Assembly (NCBI GenBank): GCA_964342305.1
Contig: CAYFGK010000017.1
Span: 3,319-67,318 of the forward strand
DNA: 64,000 bases
Reading direction: 5' to 3'
Origin: DT-110 sp964342305
Lineage (GTDB): Bacteria > Bacteroidota > Bacteroidia > Chitinophagales > Saprospiraceae
Shown: piece after piece, positions 1 through 7,952 of the stretch
Numbering within the stretch: the first letter of the stretch is position 1
Layout of the letters: each line of letters opens with the position of its first letter
The notes under the pieces: model-generated
What the model saw: only the letters and a program-made list of their open reading frames with translations
Told to the model about the DNA's origin: nothing
The model's database searches: none
Translations under genes and position numbers: made by a program

Positions 1-1688
1 CACTCCACCCGTCCGGTTCCCTGAACAATGGTTCCATTGATCTGGTCAACCTCCAGCGCATCGGGTCCCGATAAAGGTTCAAATTCCAGGTCTTCGACAT
101 CTCCCGCCAGGGTCAATAAAAAGTTGGAACCGTATCGCTTTTTTATTCCCAATTCGATCCGGGAACTGATCATCCGGTAACTACTCTGTTCCACGCCTTC
201 CTGTAATAAGGGTAATCGATCTTTTTGCAGCAGCCAGTCACCAAAGGCCATGATATCGCGGTCACGATTGAGGTATTTCAAATAATTCAAATTAACGCGG
301 TAGTGGTCGGTGATCCGGCTGGTGAGCATAAGCCGGTCGGCTTCCAGAAAGGTATTCCGCAAAGAAATATTGAACAAGAACCCGGCATTGGTGTACGAAT
401 CGTAGATCAATGCAGTACGCAATAAGCGGGTTAGCTTTTCCTTACAATTGATCACCAACACATTAGCGTCTTCCTCTTTTTGCAGGGAATAGGTAACAGT
501 TTCAAATAAATTCGTGCCGTACAGATTGTCGAGAATACGCGAGAACCCATCGACCGGCACCACGTCGCCCGGAGCGATTTGGGCCCGGCCAATAATTTCG
601 TCATCCGACAGGTAGGTATTTCCAATGATCCGCACTTCATCAATTACGATATTCTCGATAGTCGGCAGGCTAACCACCTCCGGTTGGGAGCCGTACTGAT
701 CGAGTTCGCTGGCCAATTCGCGCAGATATTCGATCTTATCGCGGGCGGCATCTTCCCCTGCCTGGATTATAGCTTCGTACCGGTTAAAATCACCGGCCGA
801 AAAACCTGTAAGATCAGGTTCTATGTATATATCCAGGTAAGGGAGTTGTTCCTGGGCATCCTCCAGGCTCATGAGGAAAGCCAACTGCCCCAGGATCTGA
901 TTAAAAGAGTACAACTGGTCACGGCCTTTCCGCACGGCACCGGTATAGGCGCCGATCACGCGTTGGGCTCCCATATCGACCACTTCCTTTACCGGAAAAT
1001 TTCGGATAAACCCTCCATCGACCAGCACCATAGTATCGCTTTGAACCGCCGTGAAAACGGTGGGGATAGCCATACTGGTCCGCATGGCTTCGGCCAAATG
1101 CCCTTTATCCAGCACCACAAACTTTCCGGTTACAACATCAGCTGCCACACACCGGAAGGGGATGGGCAACTTGGAGAAATCATTAATATGGTAGGCGGGT
1201 AAGGTGAGGTAATTGAGTAATTCCATGATCTGCTGCCCCTCAATGAGGCCGCTGGGAGGCCGCACCACCCAACCGTCAATGGGGAGCTCCAGAAACTCAT
1301 TATTAAAATACAGCTTTTCCTCAAAGACTACCTCTTCCAGAAAAAGATCATCACTGAGCACCTGCCCCCAGTCTTGCTCGCGAACAATAGTGTGCAGGGA
1401 ATCAGCCGAATACCCCAGAGAGTACAGGCCCCCAACAATACTACCCATGCTCGTACCTGTAATATAATCAGGACGCAGTCCCACCTCTTCCAGGACCTTT
1501 AACACACCAATATGGGCAAAGCCTTTTGCTCCTCCCCCACTGAGGGTCAAGCCCAATTTTGGACGTCCGGAAGGATAGTGGGTTTTCGTTTCCTGAGCCT
1601 TGGTCAGGACGGGCAGAAACCCCAGAAGAATACAAAGGGAAATTCGGGGAAGGGCAGACACAGCCAGGTTTTTTGGATTCGAAGGCAT
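1..1688 (-). CDS. patatin-like phospholipase with POTRA and start of outer-membrane barrel (3' end off window)
   Basis: This is a predicted patatin-family serine lipase fused to a BamA-like C-terminus. Such proteins are exported and sit in the outer membrane. The reverse-strand frame starts at ATG 1688 with a signal peptide (about residues 1-32, ending LTKAQ). Next come the oxyanion loop GGGAKG (51-56), the nucleophile elbow GTSMGS (Ser80) and the catalytic Asp in VDGGFIRNF, which complete the Ser-Asp dyad. After the lipase domain a POTRA-like segment (VRIIGNTYLSDDEIIG) leads into the first barrel strands. The frame is open to base 1, giving 562 residues here; the rest of the barrel is outside. 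Upstream is a dispersed repeat, so its promoter may lie in that element or in the parA unit. Substrate cannot be told. Confidence 0.9.
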   Translation of the reverse strand, partial: MPSNPKNLAVSALPRISLCILLGFLPVLTKAQETKTHYPSGRPKLGLTLSGGGAKGFAHIGVLKVLEEVGLRPDYITGTSMGSIVGGLYSLGYSADSLHTIVREQDWGQVLSDDLFLEEVVFEEKLYFNNEFLELPIDGWVVRPPSGLIEGQQIMELLNYLTLPAYHINDFSKLPIPFRCVAADVVTGKFVVLDKGHLAEAMRTSMAIPTVFTAVQSDTMVLVDGGFIRNFPVKEVVDMGAQRVIGAYTGAVRKGRDQLYSFNQILGQLAFLMSLEDAQEQLPYLDIYIEPDLTGFSAGDFNRYEAIIQAGEDAARDKIEYLRELASELDQYGSQPEVVSLPTIENIVIDEVRIIGNTYLSDDEIIGRAQIAPGDVVPVDGFSRILDNLYGTNLFETVTYSLQKEEDANVLVINCKEKLTRLLRTALIYDSYTNAGFLFNISLRNTFLEADRLMLTSRITDHYRVNLNYLKYLNRDRDIMAFGDWLLQKDRLPLLQEGVEQSSYRMISSRIELGIKKRYGSNFLLTLAGDVEDLEFEPLSGPDALEVDQINGTIVQGTGRVE

Positions 1689-1737
1689 ATTAGCCGTAAT
1701 CCAGAAAAGATGCAACCGGGACAGGTCAAGTATTTCT

Positions 1738-1916
1738 CGTGAGGTTGGGCACATACCATCTCGGAAGGGAAAAAATTCAAGGCCCCACCTCCTGGTACAG
1801 GGTAATAAGTATAGGGTAAATGGATTTAAGCGAGTCCTACTACCTTATACCCTATACCAATACAACGTGAGGCTTCAGTAATCAGGCACTTACCAAAAAA
1901 ACGACCCAGCCTCATG
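1738..1916 (+). repeat. dispersed ~180-bp three-hairpin element, copy 1
   Basis: The ends are inverted repeats (CGTGAGGTTGGGC at the left; GCCTCATG, complementary to CATGAGGC, at the right). Inside are three stems: GAGGTTGGGC with GCCCCACCTC, GGTACAGGGTAATAAG with CTTATACCCTATACC, and GTGAGGC with GCCTCAT. The same layout is found at 13511-13694 and 60669-60854 in the same orientation. No protein is encoded. It fills nearly all of the space between the patatin start (1688) and the stop of the RHH gene (1927). Confidence 0.75.
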
Positions 1917-1926
1917 CTATGTACGA

Positions 1927-2427
1927 TTACAGATCGCCTTTATCCTGCTCGTAGGTACGGATGTATTCTTCGACAATCCCGTCGATGATATCGCGCAGAT
2001 AGGCTTTTTCCATCCGGGCGATCTTTTTAAGCTTTTCCAGTTTTTGCTCGTCGAAGGCAACAGTCAGTCGACGGGTGTTTTTTGCTCCGGTCTGAATGCG
2101 GGAAGGCTCGACCGTCGCCCGGATGAGTGCATCCAGGCCGCTCATAGGTTTCGCATGCCGCTTTTTGATCTCCGAGGAAAAGGTTTCTTTCTTGGCGGGG
2201 CGTGCCTTGGTCTGACGTTCGTACGACTCCTCGAAGGCCGTCTGCAAAAATGACTGGAGATCATCCGTGAAGTTCTTACCTCCCGAAGGACGCTCTTTCT
2301 TATCGCCGGTTGGATCTGATGCCTTTGCTTTTCGACGTTCGGCCGCCGTTGCCGTCGGTTCTTTCTCAACCGGTGGCTCCTCCTGGAACAGGCTTTCCAG
2401 GCCCTCCTTAAATTTCTTCTTACTCAT
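1927..2427 (-). CDS. ribbon-helix-helix partner protein of ParA (putative)
   Basis: This 166-residue protein is encoded 27 nt after parA on the same strand, so the two are probably co-transcribed. The start chosen is ATG 2427 (MSKKKFKEGLESLF); a TTG five codons upstream is also in frame but less likely. The first ~115 residues are charged, Lys/Arg/Glu rich and probably disordered. The C-terminal ~50 residues look like an RHH fold: a strand (RRLTVAFDEQ) followed by two helices (KLEKLKKIARMEK and YLRDIIDGIVEEYI). By analogy with ParG/CopG-type partners of ParA it could be the DNA- or cargo-binding adaptor. No classical ParB is present next to it. The assignment rests on fold pattern and context only. 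Confidence 0.65.
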   Translation of the reverse strand: MSKKKFKEGLESLFQEEPPVEKEPTATAAERRKAKASDPTGDKKERPSGGKNFTDDLQSFLQTAFEESYERQTKARPAKKETFSSEIKKRHAKPMSGLDALIRATVEPSRIQTGAKNTRRLTVAFDEQKLEKLKKIARMEKAYLRDIIDGIVEEYIRTYEQDKGDL

Positions 2428-2454
2428 GGATAACGGCTTCAAACATCAATTAAA

Positions 2455-3222
2455 TCAAGCATCCTGCACTTCTTGCTCCGTTCGGGCCAGTATTTCACGA
2501 CACAACGACAGATAATCTTCCGCGCCGGGACTCTTTGGGCTGTAGGTAAAAATATCCTGGCGCTGGGCCGGTGCCTCAGCCAATGCAACGTTGTCGCGGA
2601 TCATGGTATCGAATACGGCTTCACCAAAGTATTTCTTGATGGTTTCCACCACATCGCGATTCAGTACTTTGCGGTGATCGTACATAGTGGCGATGACCCC
2701 TCCGACCTCCAATCCTTTATTCAAACGCAATTTAACCTTATTGATTACCTGCTGAATCTTAGCCAGCCCCTGCATGGCCAAAAATTCCGTTTGCAGAGGA
2801 ATATAAACAAGGTCACTACTCGTCAGTGCATTCAATGTTAGCAGTCCCAAGGATGGCGGACAATCAATGATGATGTAGTCGTAATCCTCCTTAATGGGGT
2901 CAAATAATTCCCGCAGAATGAATTCGCGACCAGCTTCATTGATCAGTTCCATCTCTGCTCCCGACAGGTCGAGGGTCGAGATGACCACATCAAGTCCCTC
3001 CCTGACATTATACGGAACGAGCGGACTTTCACCCCGCACGGCCTCATAAATCGTATTGGGCTGGCGGGGAACCCCCAACGACAGGGTCAAATTGGCCTGT
3101 GGATCCAGGTCGACCAATAATACGCGTCGACCCAATTCCACCATTCCGGCACCAATATTGATGGCACTGGTCGTTTTACCAACTCCTCCCTTATGATTTA
3201 ATAACGATATAATGATTCCCAT
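2455..3222 (-). CDS. parA: ParA/Soj-family partition ATPase
   Basis: This is a 255-residue ParA-type P-loop ATPase that positions DNA or protein cargo through ATP-dependent dimerisation on the nucleoid. The deviant Walker A is at the N-terminus (KGGVGKTT, residues 11-18, including the signature lysine). The A' motif is DLDPQAN (38-44) and the Walker B-like segment is IIIDCPPS (117-124). Length fits chromosomal Soj proteins without an extra HTH. ATG 3222 gives the standard start. A ribbon-helix-helix protein follows 27 nt downstream, while parB is absent. A palindrome (TTTTGC-GGCA-GCAAAA, 3237-3252) lies 15 nt upstream of the start. Confidence 0.93.
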   Translation of the reverse strand: MGIIISLLNHKGGVGKTTSAINIGAGMVELGRRVLLVDLDPQANLTLSLGVPRQPNTIYEAVRGESPLVPYNVREGLDVVISTLDLSGAEMELINEAGREFILRELFDPIKEDYDYIIIDCPPSLGLLTLNALTSSDLVYIPLQTEFLAMQGLAKIQQVINKVKLRLNKGLEVGGVIATMYDHRKVLNRDVVETIKKYFGEAVFDTMIRDNVALAEAPAQRQDIFTYSPKSPGAEDYLSLCREILARTEQEVQDA

Positions 3223-3366
3223 AATTCCATTTCTGCTTTTGCGGCAGCAAAATAAGCACCCCCTTTGTGTTTTTCAAAGTTCGAAATAGCAAGGGTATCC
3301 AAAAAAATACACAAAAGTGGTCAATCCAACGGGAAAAAAACGAGGCAGTTGCTTATTTTCTCATGC

Positions 3367-4140
3367 ATGAATATACAACTGGCCCATCTCATTCCGCCCA
3401 CCATTATTGTCGTACTCACATTCGGATTGATCTATTCCATCCGGTACACCCTGCGCTATGCCTGGCAAAAAACTGGCCTGCCAAAAGAGCGTGTCGACCA
3501 GCAGGTGCGTTGGGTTCAAATGGGGTTGTACACCTGGTTGTTGCTTTTGGCGGCCCTGAGTGTCAGAGGATGGATCGAAGCCGACGCCGGCCTGCCCGAC
3601 CGTTTACTCTGGATAATGGCACCACCCATCGTCGCCTTACTTTGGCTATTGATCGACCCGCGCTTCGCCCCTACTCTCAAAGCTATTCCCGAATCCTGGA
3701 TCATTTACGGTCAGTCTTTTCGTTTTTTGCTGGATCTGTTTTTGTACCTGGGCTACCAGTCGGGATTCGTGCCCGTGCAGATGACTTTTCTGTGGTTGAA
3801 TTTTGATTTCACGGTTGGCCTTACCGCCCCACTGGCCGGATACGTCTTTTTTACCAAGCGTCGGTATCATCGGTTTGAGGGTATTCTGTGGAATGTGTTC
3901 GGTATTGCCCTGCTGCTGCATAACTTTATGATCGCTTTTATTTCCTATCCCGGTCCGCAACGGGTTTTCCTGCGCTGGCCCGACAGCTCCTTCCTCGCTG
4001 ATTTCCCCTACAGTTGGATTGTCGGTTTTCTCATCCCCCTGGCACTGGGTTTGCATGCGCTTTCGCTAAAACAAATACTCAATGCTCCGCGGGGACAGCG
4101 TCGTTCCTTTTCCCTGAATCGTTCACGAAACAGTGAATAA
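3367..4140 (+). CDS. conserved integral membrane protein of unknown function
   Basis: A 257-residue protein with about seven hydrophobic segments, starting at ATG 3367 (MNIQLAHLIPPTII). The in-frame extension upstream to 3265 is hydrophilic and lies in the divergent promoter region with parA, so it was not used. Segments include IIVVLTFGLIYSI, an aromatic/leucine-rich helix near residue 50, and a final helix IVGFLIPLALGLHAL. No catalytic motif was recognised. It stands alone between parA (divergent) and the thioesterase gene, which is 90 nt downstream. Confidence 0.7.
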   Translation: MNIQLAHLIPPTIIVVLTFGLIYSIRYTLRYAWQKTGLPKERVDQQVRWVQMGLYTWLLLLAALSVRGWIEADAGLPDRLLWIMAPPIVALLWLLIDPRFAPTLKAIPESWIIYGQSFRFLLDLFLYLGYQSGFVPVQMTFLWLNFDFTVGLTAPLAGYVFFTKRRYHRFEGILWNVFGIALLLHNFMIAFISYPGPQRVFLRWPDSSFLADFPYSWIVGFLIPLALGLHALSLKQILNAPRGQRRSFSLNRSRNSE

Positions 4141-4230
4141 TTGTGCTTTTTTTAGGCCGTACCGGCCCTCTGCCTTATTTACGTCGGCTTATTTTTTATT
4201 TTGCCAAACAATTGGTAAAAACCTGCGTGC

Positions 4231-4692
4231 ATGGAACCTTTCGATGGTGAGTTATCCACCTTTCCGGTAAAAACAGAAATCACAGTACAGTGGGGCGATA
4301 TGGATGCCGCCCAACACGTGAACAACCTCAACTACCTGAAGTGGTTCGAAACCGCACGCATCGACTACTTTGCCCGCCTGGGGCAGGATGTGGTTTTTAA
4401 CGACGAAAAGCCCGGTTTTATACTGGCCAAACAGGATATCAAATACCTCTTCCCACTCACTTATCCCGACCGCATCATTGCGGCCGTTCGGGTCACCGAT
4501 ATGTCGGACGACCGTTTTACCATGCATTGCCGGATTTACAGTCAGCGGCATCAATGTCTGGCCGCCATCATGAATGGAGTCATCGTCACTTTTGACTACA
4601 AAAAACAAGAAAAAGCACCTATTCCGCCCGCCATGCGACAACTGATTGAAAAACTGGAAGGCCACTCCATCCCGGAAACTGGTCAGTCATAA
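4231..4692 (+). CDS. hotdog-fold acyl-CoA thioesterase (4HBT/YbgC-like)
   Basis: This 153-residue protein belongs to the single-hotdog acyl-CoA thioesterases, which hydrolyse acyl-CoA to free acid and CoA. The hallmark N-terminal block WGDMDAAQHVNNLNYLKWFE (21-40) carries the conserved Asp residues and the Asn/His pair of the 4-hydroxybenzoyl-CoA thioesterase-like family. ATG 4231 is the only good start. It is 22 nt upstream of an acyl-CoA ligase gene on the same strand, so the pair probably form an operon that makes and breaks acyl-CoA. Chain-length preference cannot be read from sequence. Confidence 0.88.
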   Translation: MEPFDGELSTFPVKTEITVQWGDMDAAQHVNNLNYLKWFETARIDYFARLGQDVVFNDEKPGFILAKQDIKYLFPLTYPDRIIAAVRVTDMSDDRFTMHCRIYSQRHQCLAAIMNGVIVTFDYKKQEKAPIPPAMRQLIEKLEGHSIPETGQS

Positions 4693-4714
4693 TCACCAAA
4701 ATAATCGCCCTGCC

Positions 4715-6262
4715 ATGCTCAATTTATCGGTCTTATTAGAAGATAGTGCCCGTCGTTATCCCGACAAGGAAGCTTTCATTTTCAATGATACTACCCTCAC
4801 CTATGCCCGGATCAACGCAGCAGCCAATCAGGTAGCCGGCGGGTTGCGCGACCTCGGAATTCAACCCGGGGACAAGGTCGCTCTGAGTTGCCTCAATATT
4901 CCGTACTTCCCCATGGTCTACTTCGGAATATTGAAAGCGGGGGCAGCGGTGGTTCCCCTCAGTGTTTTGCTGAAGCGATCCGAGGTAGCCTACCACTTGC
5001 AGGATTCCGAAGCAAAAGCCTACTTCTGCTTTGAAGGTACCCCCGAGCTTCCGATGGGCGATGAGGGGTTTGCCGGATTTAAAGCAGCCGGTACTTGCAA
5101 ACACTTCGTTACCATCACCGCCGATCCCCAGGCCTCCTCTCCTTTCGCAGACACAAAAACCCTGGGACAGCTAATGAACGGCCAGTCCCCCACATTTGCC
5201 ACCCACCCTACCGGCGCCGAAGATACCTGTGTGATCGTGTACACCTCAGGCACGACCGGCAGGCCAAAAGGTGCCGAACTCACGCATTCAAACCTGCTGC
5301 AGAATGCCGTTCTGAGTGCTGACTTGTTCCACGCATCTCCCGAAGACCGTATGCTGGTCGTACTTCCACTGTTCCACATTTTTGGCATGACCGTATTGAT
5401 GAACGCCGGCGTTTACCGCGGAGCGACGCTCATTCTGCTACCGCGCTTCGAGCCCAAAACGGTAATGGGCCTCTTATTCAAGCACGACATTACCGTCTTT
5501 GCTGGCGTTCCCACCATGTACTGGGGCTTGCTGAATGCCGGTGAAACGGGCATCAAACCCGAGGATATCCAGCAGTCGCTGCGGGTGGCTGTATCGGGCG
5601 GCGCCAGCTTGCCGGTGGAAGTACTGCGCCAATTCGAGGCGAAGTTCAAAGTGCCCATCATCGAGGGATACGGCATGTCGGAAGGCTCGCCGGTGGTGAC
5701 CTTCAATCATTTGGATCGAAAGCGCAAACCAGGGAGCATTGGAACGCCCGTTTGGGGGGTCGAGGTCATGATCGCCGATGCCAACGACCAGCCATTACCC
5801 GTTGGCGAAAAGGGCCAATTGCTCTACCGGGGGCACAACGTCATGAAGGGGTACTACAATCGCCCCGAGGTCAATAAAGAGACCCTGAAGGGTGGCTGGA
5901 TGCACTCCGGAGATGTGGCGTACATGGATGAGGATGGCTATTATTTCATTGTCGACCGTACCAAGGATATGATTATCCGGGGTGGACTCAACGTATACCC
6001 CCGCGAGGTGGAAGAAGTGATGATGGAACACCCGGCGGTCAGTATGGTGGCCGTGATCGGCGTACCCCACGAGCAACACGGTGAGGAGATCAAGGCGTGC
6101 GTCGTCATTCAAGACGGCCAAACGGCCTCGGAAGAGGAACTCATCGGTTGGACCAAAACCCGCATTGCCGCCTATAAATACCCGCGGATCATTGAATTTA
6201 TGGATCAACTCCCCATGAGCGCCACGGGTAAGATCCTGAAGAAGGAGCTAAGGCAGGTTTGA
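4715..6262 (+). CDS. acyl-CoA ligase (long-chain fatty-acid-CoA ligase-like, AMP-forming)
   Basis: This class I adenylate-forming enzyme activates a carboxylic acid with ATP and then CoA. With the start at ATG 4715 (MLNLSVLLEDS) it is 515 residues; an in-frame start inside the thioesterase gene was rejected. Motifs: P-loop YTSGTTGRPKG (176-186), A5 block GYGMSEGSP, hinge region HSGDVAYMDEDGYY followed by DRTKDMIIRGG, and the catalytic lysine in SATGKILKKE at the C-terminus. Length and motifs fit FadD-like fatty acyl-CoA ligases; a medium-chain or aryl acid substrate is also possible. It follows the thioesterase by 22 nt. The stop codon is part of the first unit of a repeat array at 6255-6357. 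Confidence 0.9.
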   Translation: MLNLSVLLEDSARRYPDKEAFIFNDTTLTYARINAAANQVAGGLRDLGIQPGDKVALSCLNIPYFPMVYFGILKAGAAVVPLSVLLKRSEVAYHLQDSEAKAYFCFEGTPELPMGDEGFAGFKAAGTCKHFVTITADPQASSPFADTKTLGQLMNGQSPTFATHPTGAEDTCVIVYTSGTTGRPKGAELTHSNLLQNAVLSADLFHASPEDRMLVVLPLFHIFGMTVLMNAGVYRGATLILLPRFEPKTVMGLLFKHDITVFAGVPTMYWGLLNAGETGIKPEDIQQSLRVAVSGGASLPVEVLRQFEAKFKVPIIEGYGMSEGSPVVTFNHLDRKRKPGSIGTPVWGVEVMIADANDQPLPVGEKGQLLYRGHNVMKGYYNRPEVNKETLKGGWMHSGDVAYMDEDGYYFIVDRTKDMIIRGGLNVYPREVEEVMMEHPAVSMVAVIGVPHEQHGEEIKACVVIQDGQTASEEELIGWTKTRIAAYKYPRIIEFMDQLPMSATGKILKKELRQV

Positions 6263-6357
6263 GATCACAGGTTTGAGATCACAGGTTTGAGGTGTGGGGT
6301 GTGAGGTAACCTATTACCTAACCTCAAACCTCAGACCTCAGACCTCAGACCTGACAT
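6255..6357. repeat. short-word repeat array forming an inverted repeat between convergent genes
   Basis: Units of the type AGGTTTGAG, AGGTGTG and GGGTGTG run rightward and are then mirrored as CTCAAACCTCAGACCTCAGACC. The two arms are complementary, so the RNA could fold into one long hairpin. It lies between the stop codons of the acyl-CoA ligase and the beta-barrel gene, where it could end transcription from both sides. Similar arrays occur at 9693-9722, 23774-23845, 26523-26533 and 44708-44779. Confidence 0.7.
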
Positions 6358-6360
6358 CTA

Positions 6361-7059
6361 TTACCTGCTAAGGGGTAGGGAATATCCCGCAGAGAGGATA
6401 AAGCCGCGGTTGCGCACGCCTTCGGTTACCAGTGGGATATCGTACAATTCGGTGAAGCCATGCTGGTAACGACCGTCGATGTGTACCTTGCCCGCTCCGG
6501 CCTGAATAGCCATGCCGGCACCAATGATACCCGATACTTCGAAGCGATTGTAGCCAATGGCATCCAGATCGATATCGATGGAGGTGAGATCCAGCTCTAC
6601 CAGTCCGGTAGTACGTGTTTTCACTTCACCGCCGGTAGCGTAACCAAAGGCAGGTCCCGCTACGATGAATCCCTGGACCAGGTCGTTACCAAAGCTGATC
6701 TTTCCTAAGAGAGGTGCTTCCAGGTAGCTGAAGCGGGTATCGGCACGAACTCCGACTGGCAAAGGCAGTCCAAAAAGATCCACATCGGTTCCATCGCGGA
6801 ACGAAAATCCCTTGCGGGCTACGGTGATCTCCGGTTGAAAAGATAGCGCTCCGGCAACCGGAATGGTCGCGAAAGCTGTGGCCTGGTAGCCGATCAGATC
6901 GTCAAATTCGGGTGCGACCGCATCCAGCAGATCAGTGGTGCGAACATTATTGAAGGTCACTCCGCCGCGCAGGCCGTATTCCGTGCTCTGAGCCGTTGCC
7001 GCCAGGGTGATCCCCAGAAATGTCATAATCGCCAGGATAGTTACAGTCAATCGATTCAT
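6361..7059 (-). CDS. outer-membrane beta-barrel protein (OMP_b-brl-like)
   Basis: A 232-residue exported protein, starting at ATG 7059 (MNRLTVTILAI), which gives a clean signal peptide ending ATAQS near residue 24. The mature part has alternating hydrophobic strands with Gly and aromatic turns (YGLRGGVTFNNV, SFQPEITVARKGFSF, AGMAIQAGAG) and ends in GFILSAGYSLPLSR, as in the PorT/OmpW-like small barrels common in Bacteroidota. The longer frame starting at TTG 7095 would place extra polar residues before the signal and was not used. Cargo or ligand is unknown. Confidence 0.8.
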   Translation of the reverse strand: MNRLTVTILAIMTFLGITLAATAQSTEYGLRGGVTFNNVRTTDLLDAVAPEFDDLIGYQATAFATIPVAGALSFQPEITVARKGFSFRDGTDVDLFGLPLPVGVRADTRFSYLEAPLLGKISFGNDLVQGFIVAGPAFGYATGGEVKTRTTGLVELDLTSIDIDLDAIGYNRFEVSGIIGAGMAIQAGAGKVHIDGRYQHGFTELYDIPLVTEGVRNRGFILSAGYSLPLSR

Positions 7060-7391
7060 CGTTTGTGTGTTTAAGCGTGAATGGTATGGCTGCAAGATGG
7101 GGCAGGCAATTGTTAAGTTGCGTTACCCGATGGTTAGCGGCGTGGTAAAATTTCGGGGGAAGGGTTAAAAAGTGTTAGGAAGGACTCCTTCAAATCGCTG
7201 CGTTGGTGTACGTAATCAGGTTGTTCGTGCAAAAAAGTAGCAAGTTCTTTGGTGACTCTTTTAATTAGCAAAAAAGTCTATGGAGCTGCCGATGTGAAAT
7301 GGTCGCCGGTAGCCGGCAGGGAGCTACCCGATGGAGCCAGTTACCGGACAACCTTTTTCAAAACACCGAAACTCGACAAAAAAGAACCGTT
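7060..7391. other. divergent intergenic region
   Basis: About 330 nt separate the beta-barrel gene (minus) from the DoxX-like gene (plus). Short palindromes GAAGGACTCCTTC (about 7180) and GCCGGTAGCCGGC (about 7305) are visible. No coding frame or convincing RNA gene was seen; both promoters must lie here. Confidence 0.5.
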
Positions 7392-7952
7392 ATGAACTAC
7401 AAATGGACACAGTATCTGGACCTGGCCGCACGGCTGCACGTATTTTTCATGCTCAACATTTACGGATGGGGAAAAATGGTGGGTGGTCAGTTTTACCGCC
7501 GGGGTCATTTACCCGAAGAGGTTGCCTTACTTACCCTCGACGAGGCCGGACCTTTTGAACTCGCCTGGACCTTTATGGGCTTTTCGCAGGCCTATATCCT
7601 GTTTATTGGAATTTCGCAGATCATTGGTGCCTGGCTGTTATTATGGGAGCGAACCAAGTTACTCGGAGTAGCTATTTTGTTACCGATCATGGTCAATATC
7701 GTGGTGTTCGATATCATTTTCCTGGATAAGGCCGGTGCCCTGGCCAGTGCCTCCATATATACATTATTGCTCCTCGTGGTACTGTTTTGCAATAAGGAGA
7801 GGATACAACGGATCCTGCGGATTATGACCGAGCGTACGTTTGCCAGGTCATCGTCCTGGAAAGATTGGTTCATCTACGTAGTTGTTGCTCTGATACTGGT
7901 CGCCGGCATCTTCGGCATGGAGCAACTCCTGGTGCAAAACCTTGGACACTAA
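7392..7952 (+). CDS. DoxX-like membrane protein
   Basis: A 186-residue protein with four to five transmembrane helices. ATG 7392 (MNYKWTQYLDLAARL) is preferred to an upstream in-frame start. Features match the DoxX/DoxD-like family: a first helix with FMLNIYGWGKMVGGQF, then ISQIIGAWLLLWERTKLLG and LPIMVNIVVFDI. DoxX-like proteins are small membrane proteins linked to redox or sulfur metabolism in some species, but the role here is unknown. Its stop overlaps the stop of the convergent hydrolase gene by 4 nt. Confidence 0.75.
   Translation: MNYKWTQYLDLAARLHVFFMLNIYGWGKMVGGQFYRRGHLPEEVALLTLDEAGPFELAWTFMGFSQAYILFIGISQIIGAWLLLWERTKLLGVAILLPIMVNIVVFDIIFLDKAGALASASIYTLLLLVVLFCNKERIQRILRIMTERTFARSSSWKDWFIYVVVALILVAGIFGMEQLLVQNLGH

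Noticed and set aside
4646..4714. Upstream start for the acyl-CoA ligase inside the thioesterase gene
   Set aside because: The extra 23 residues are polar and not like the family N-terminus; ATG 4715 gives a normal start and 22-nt spacing.
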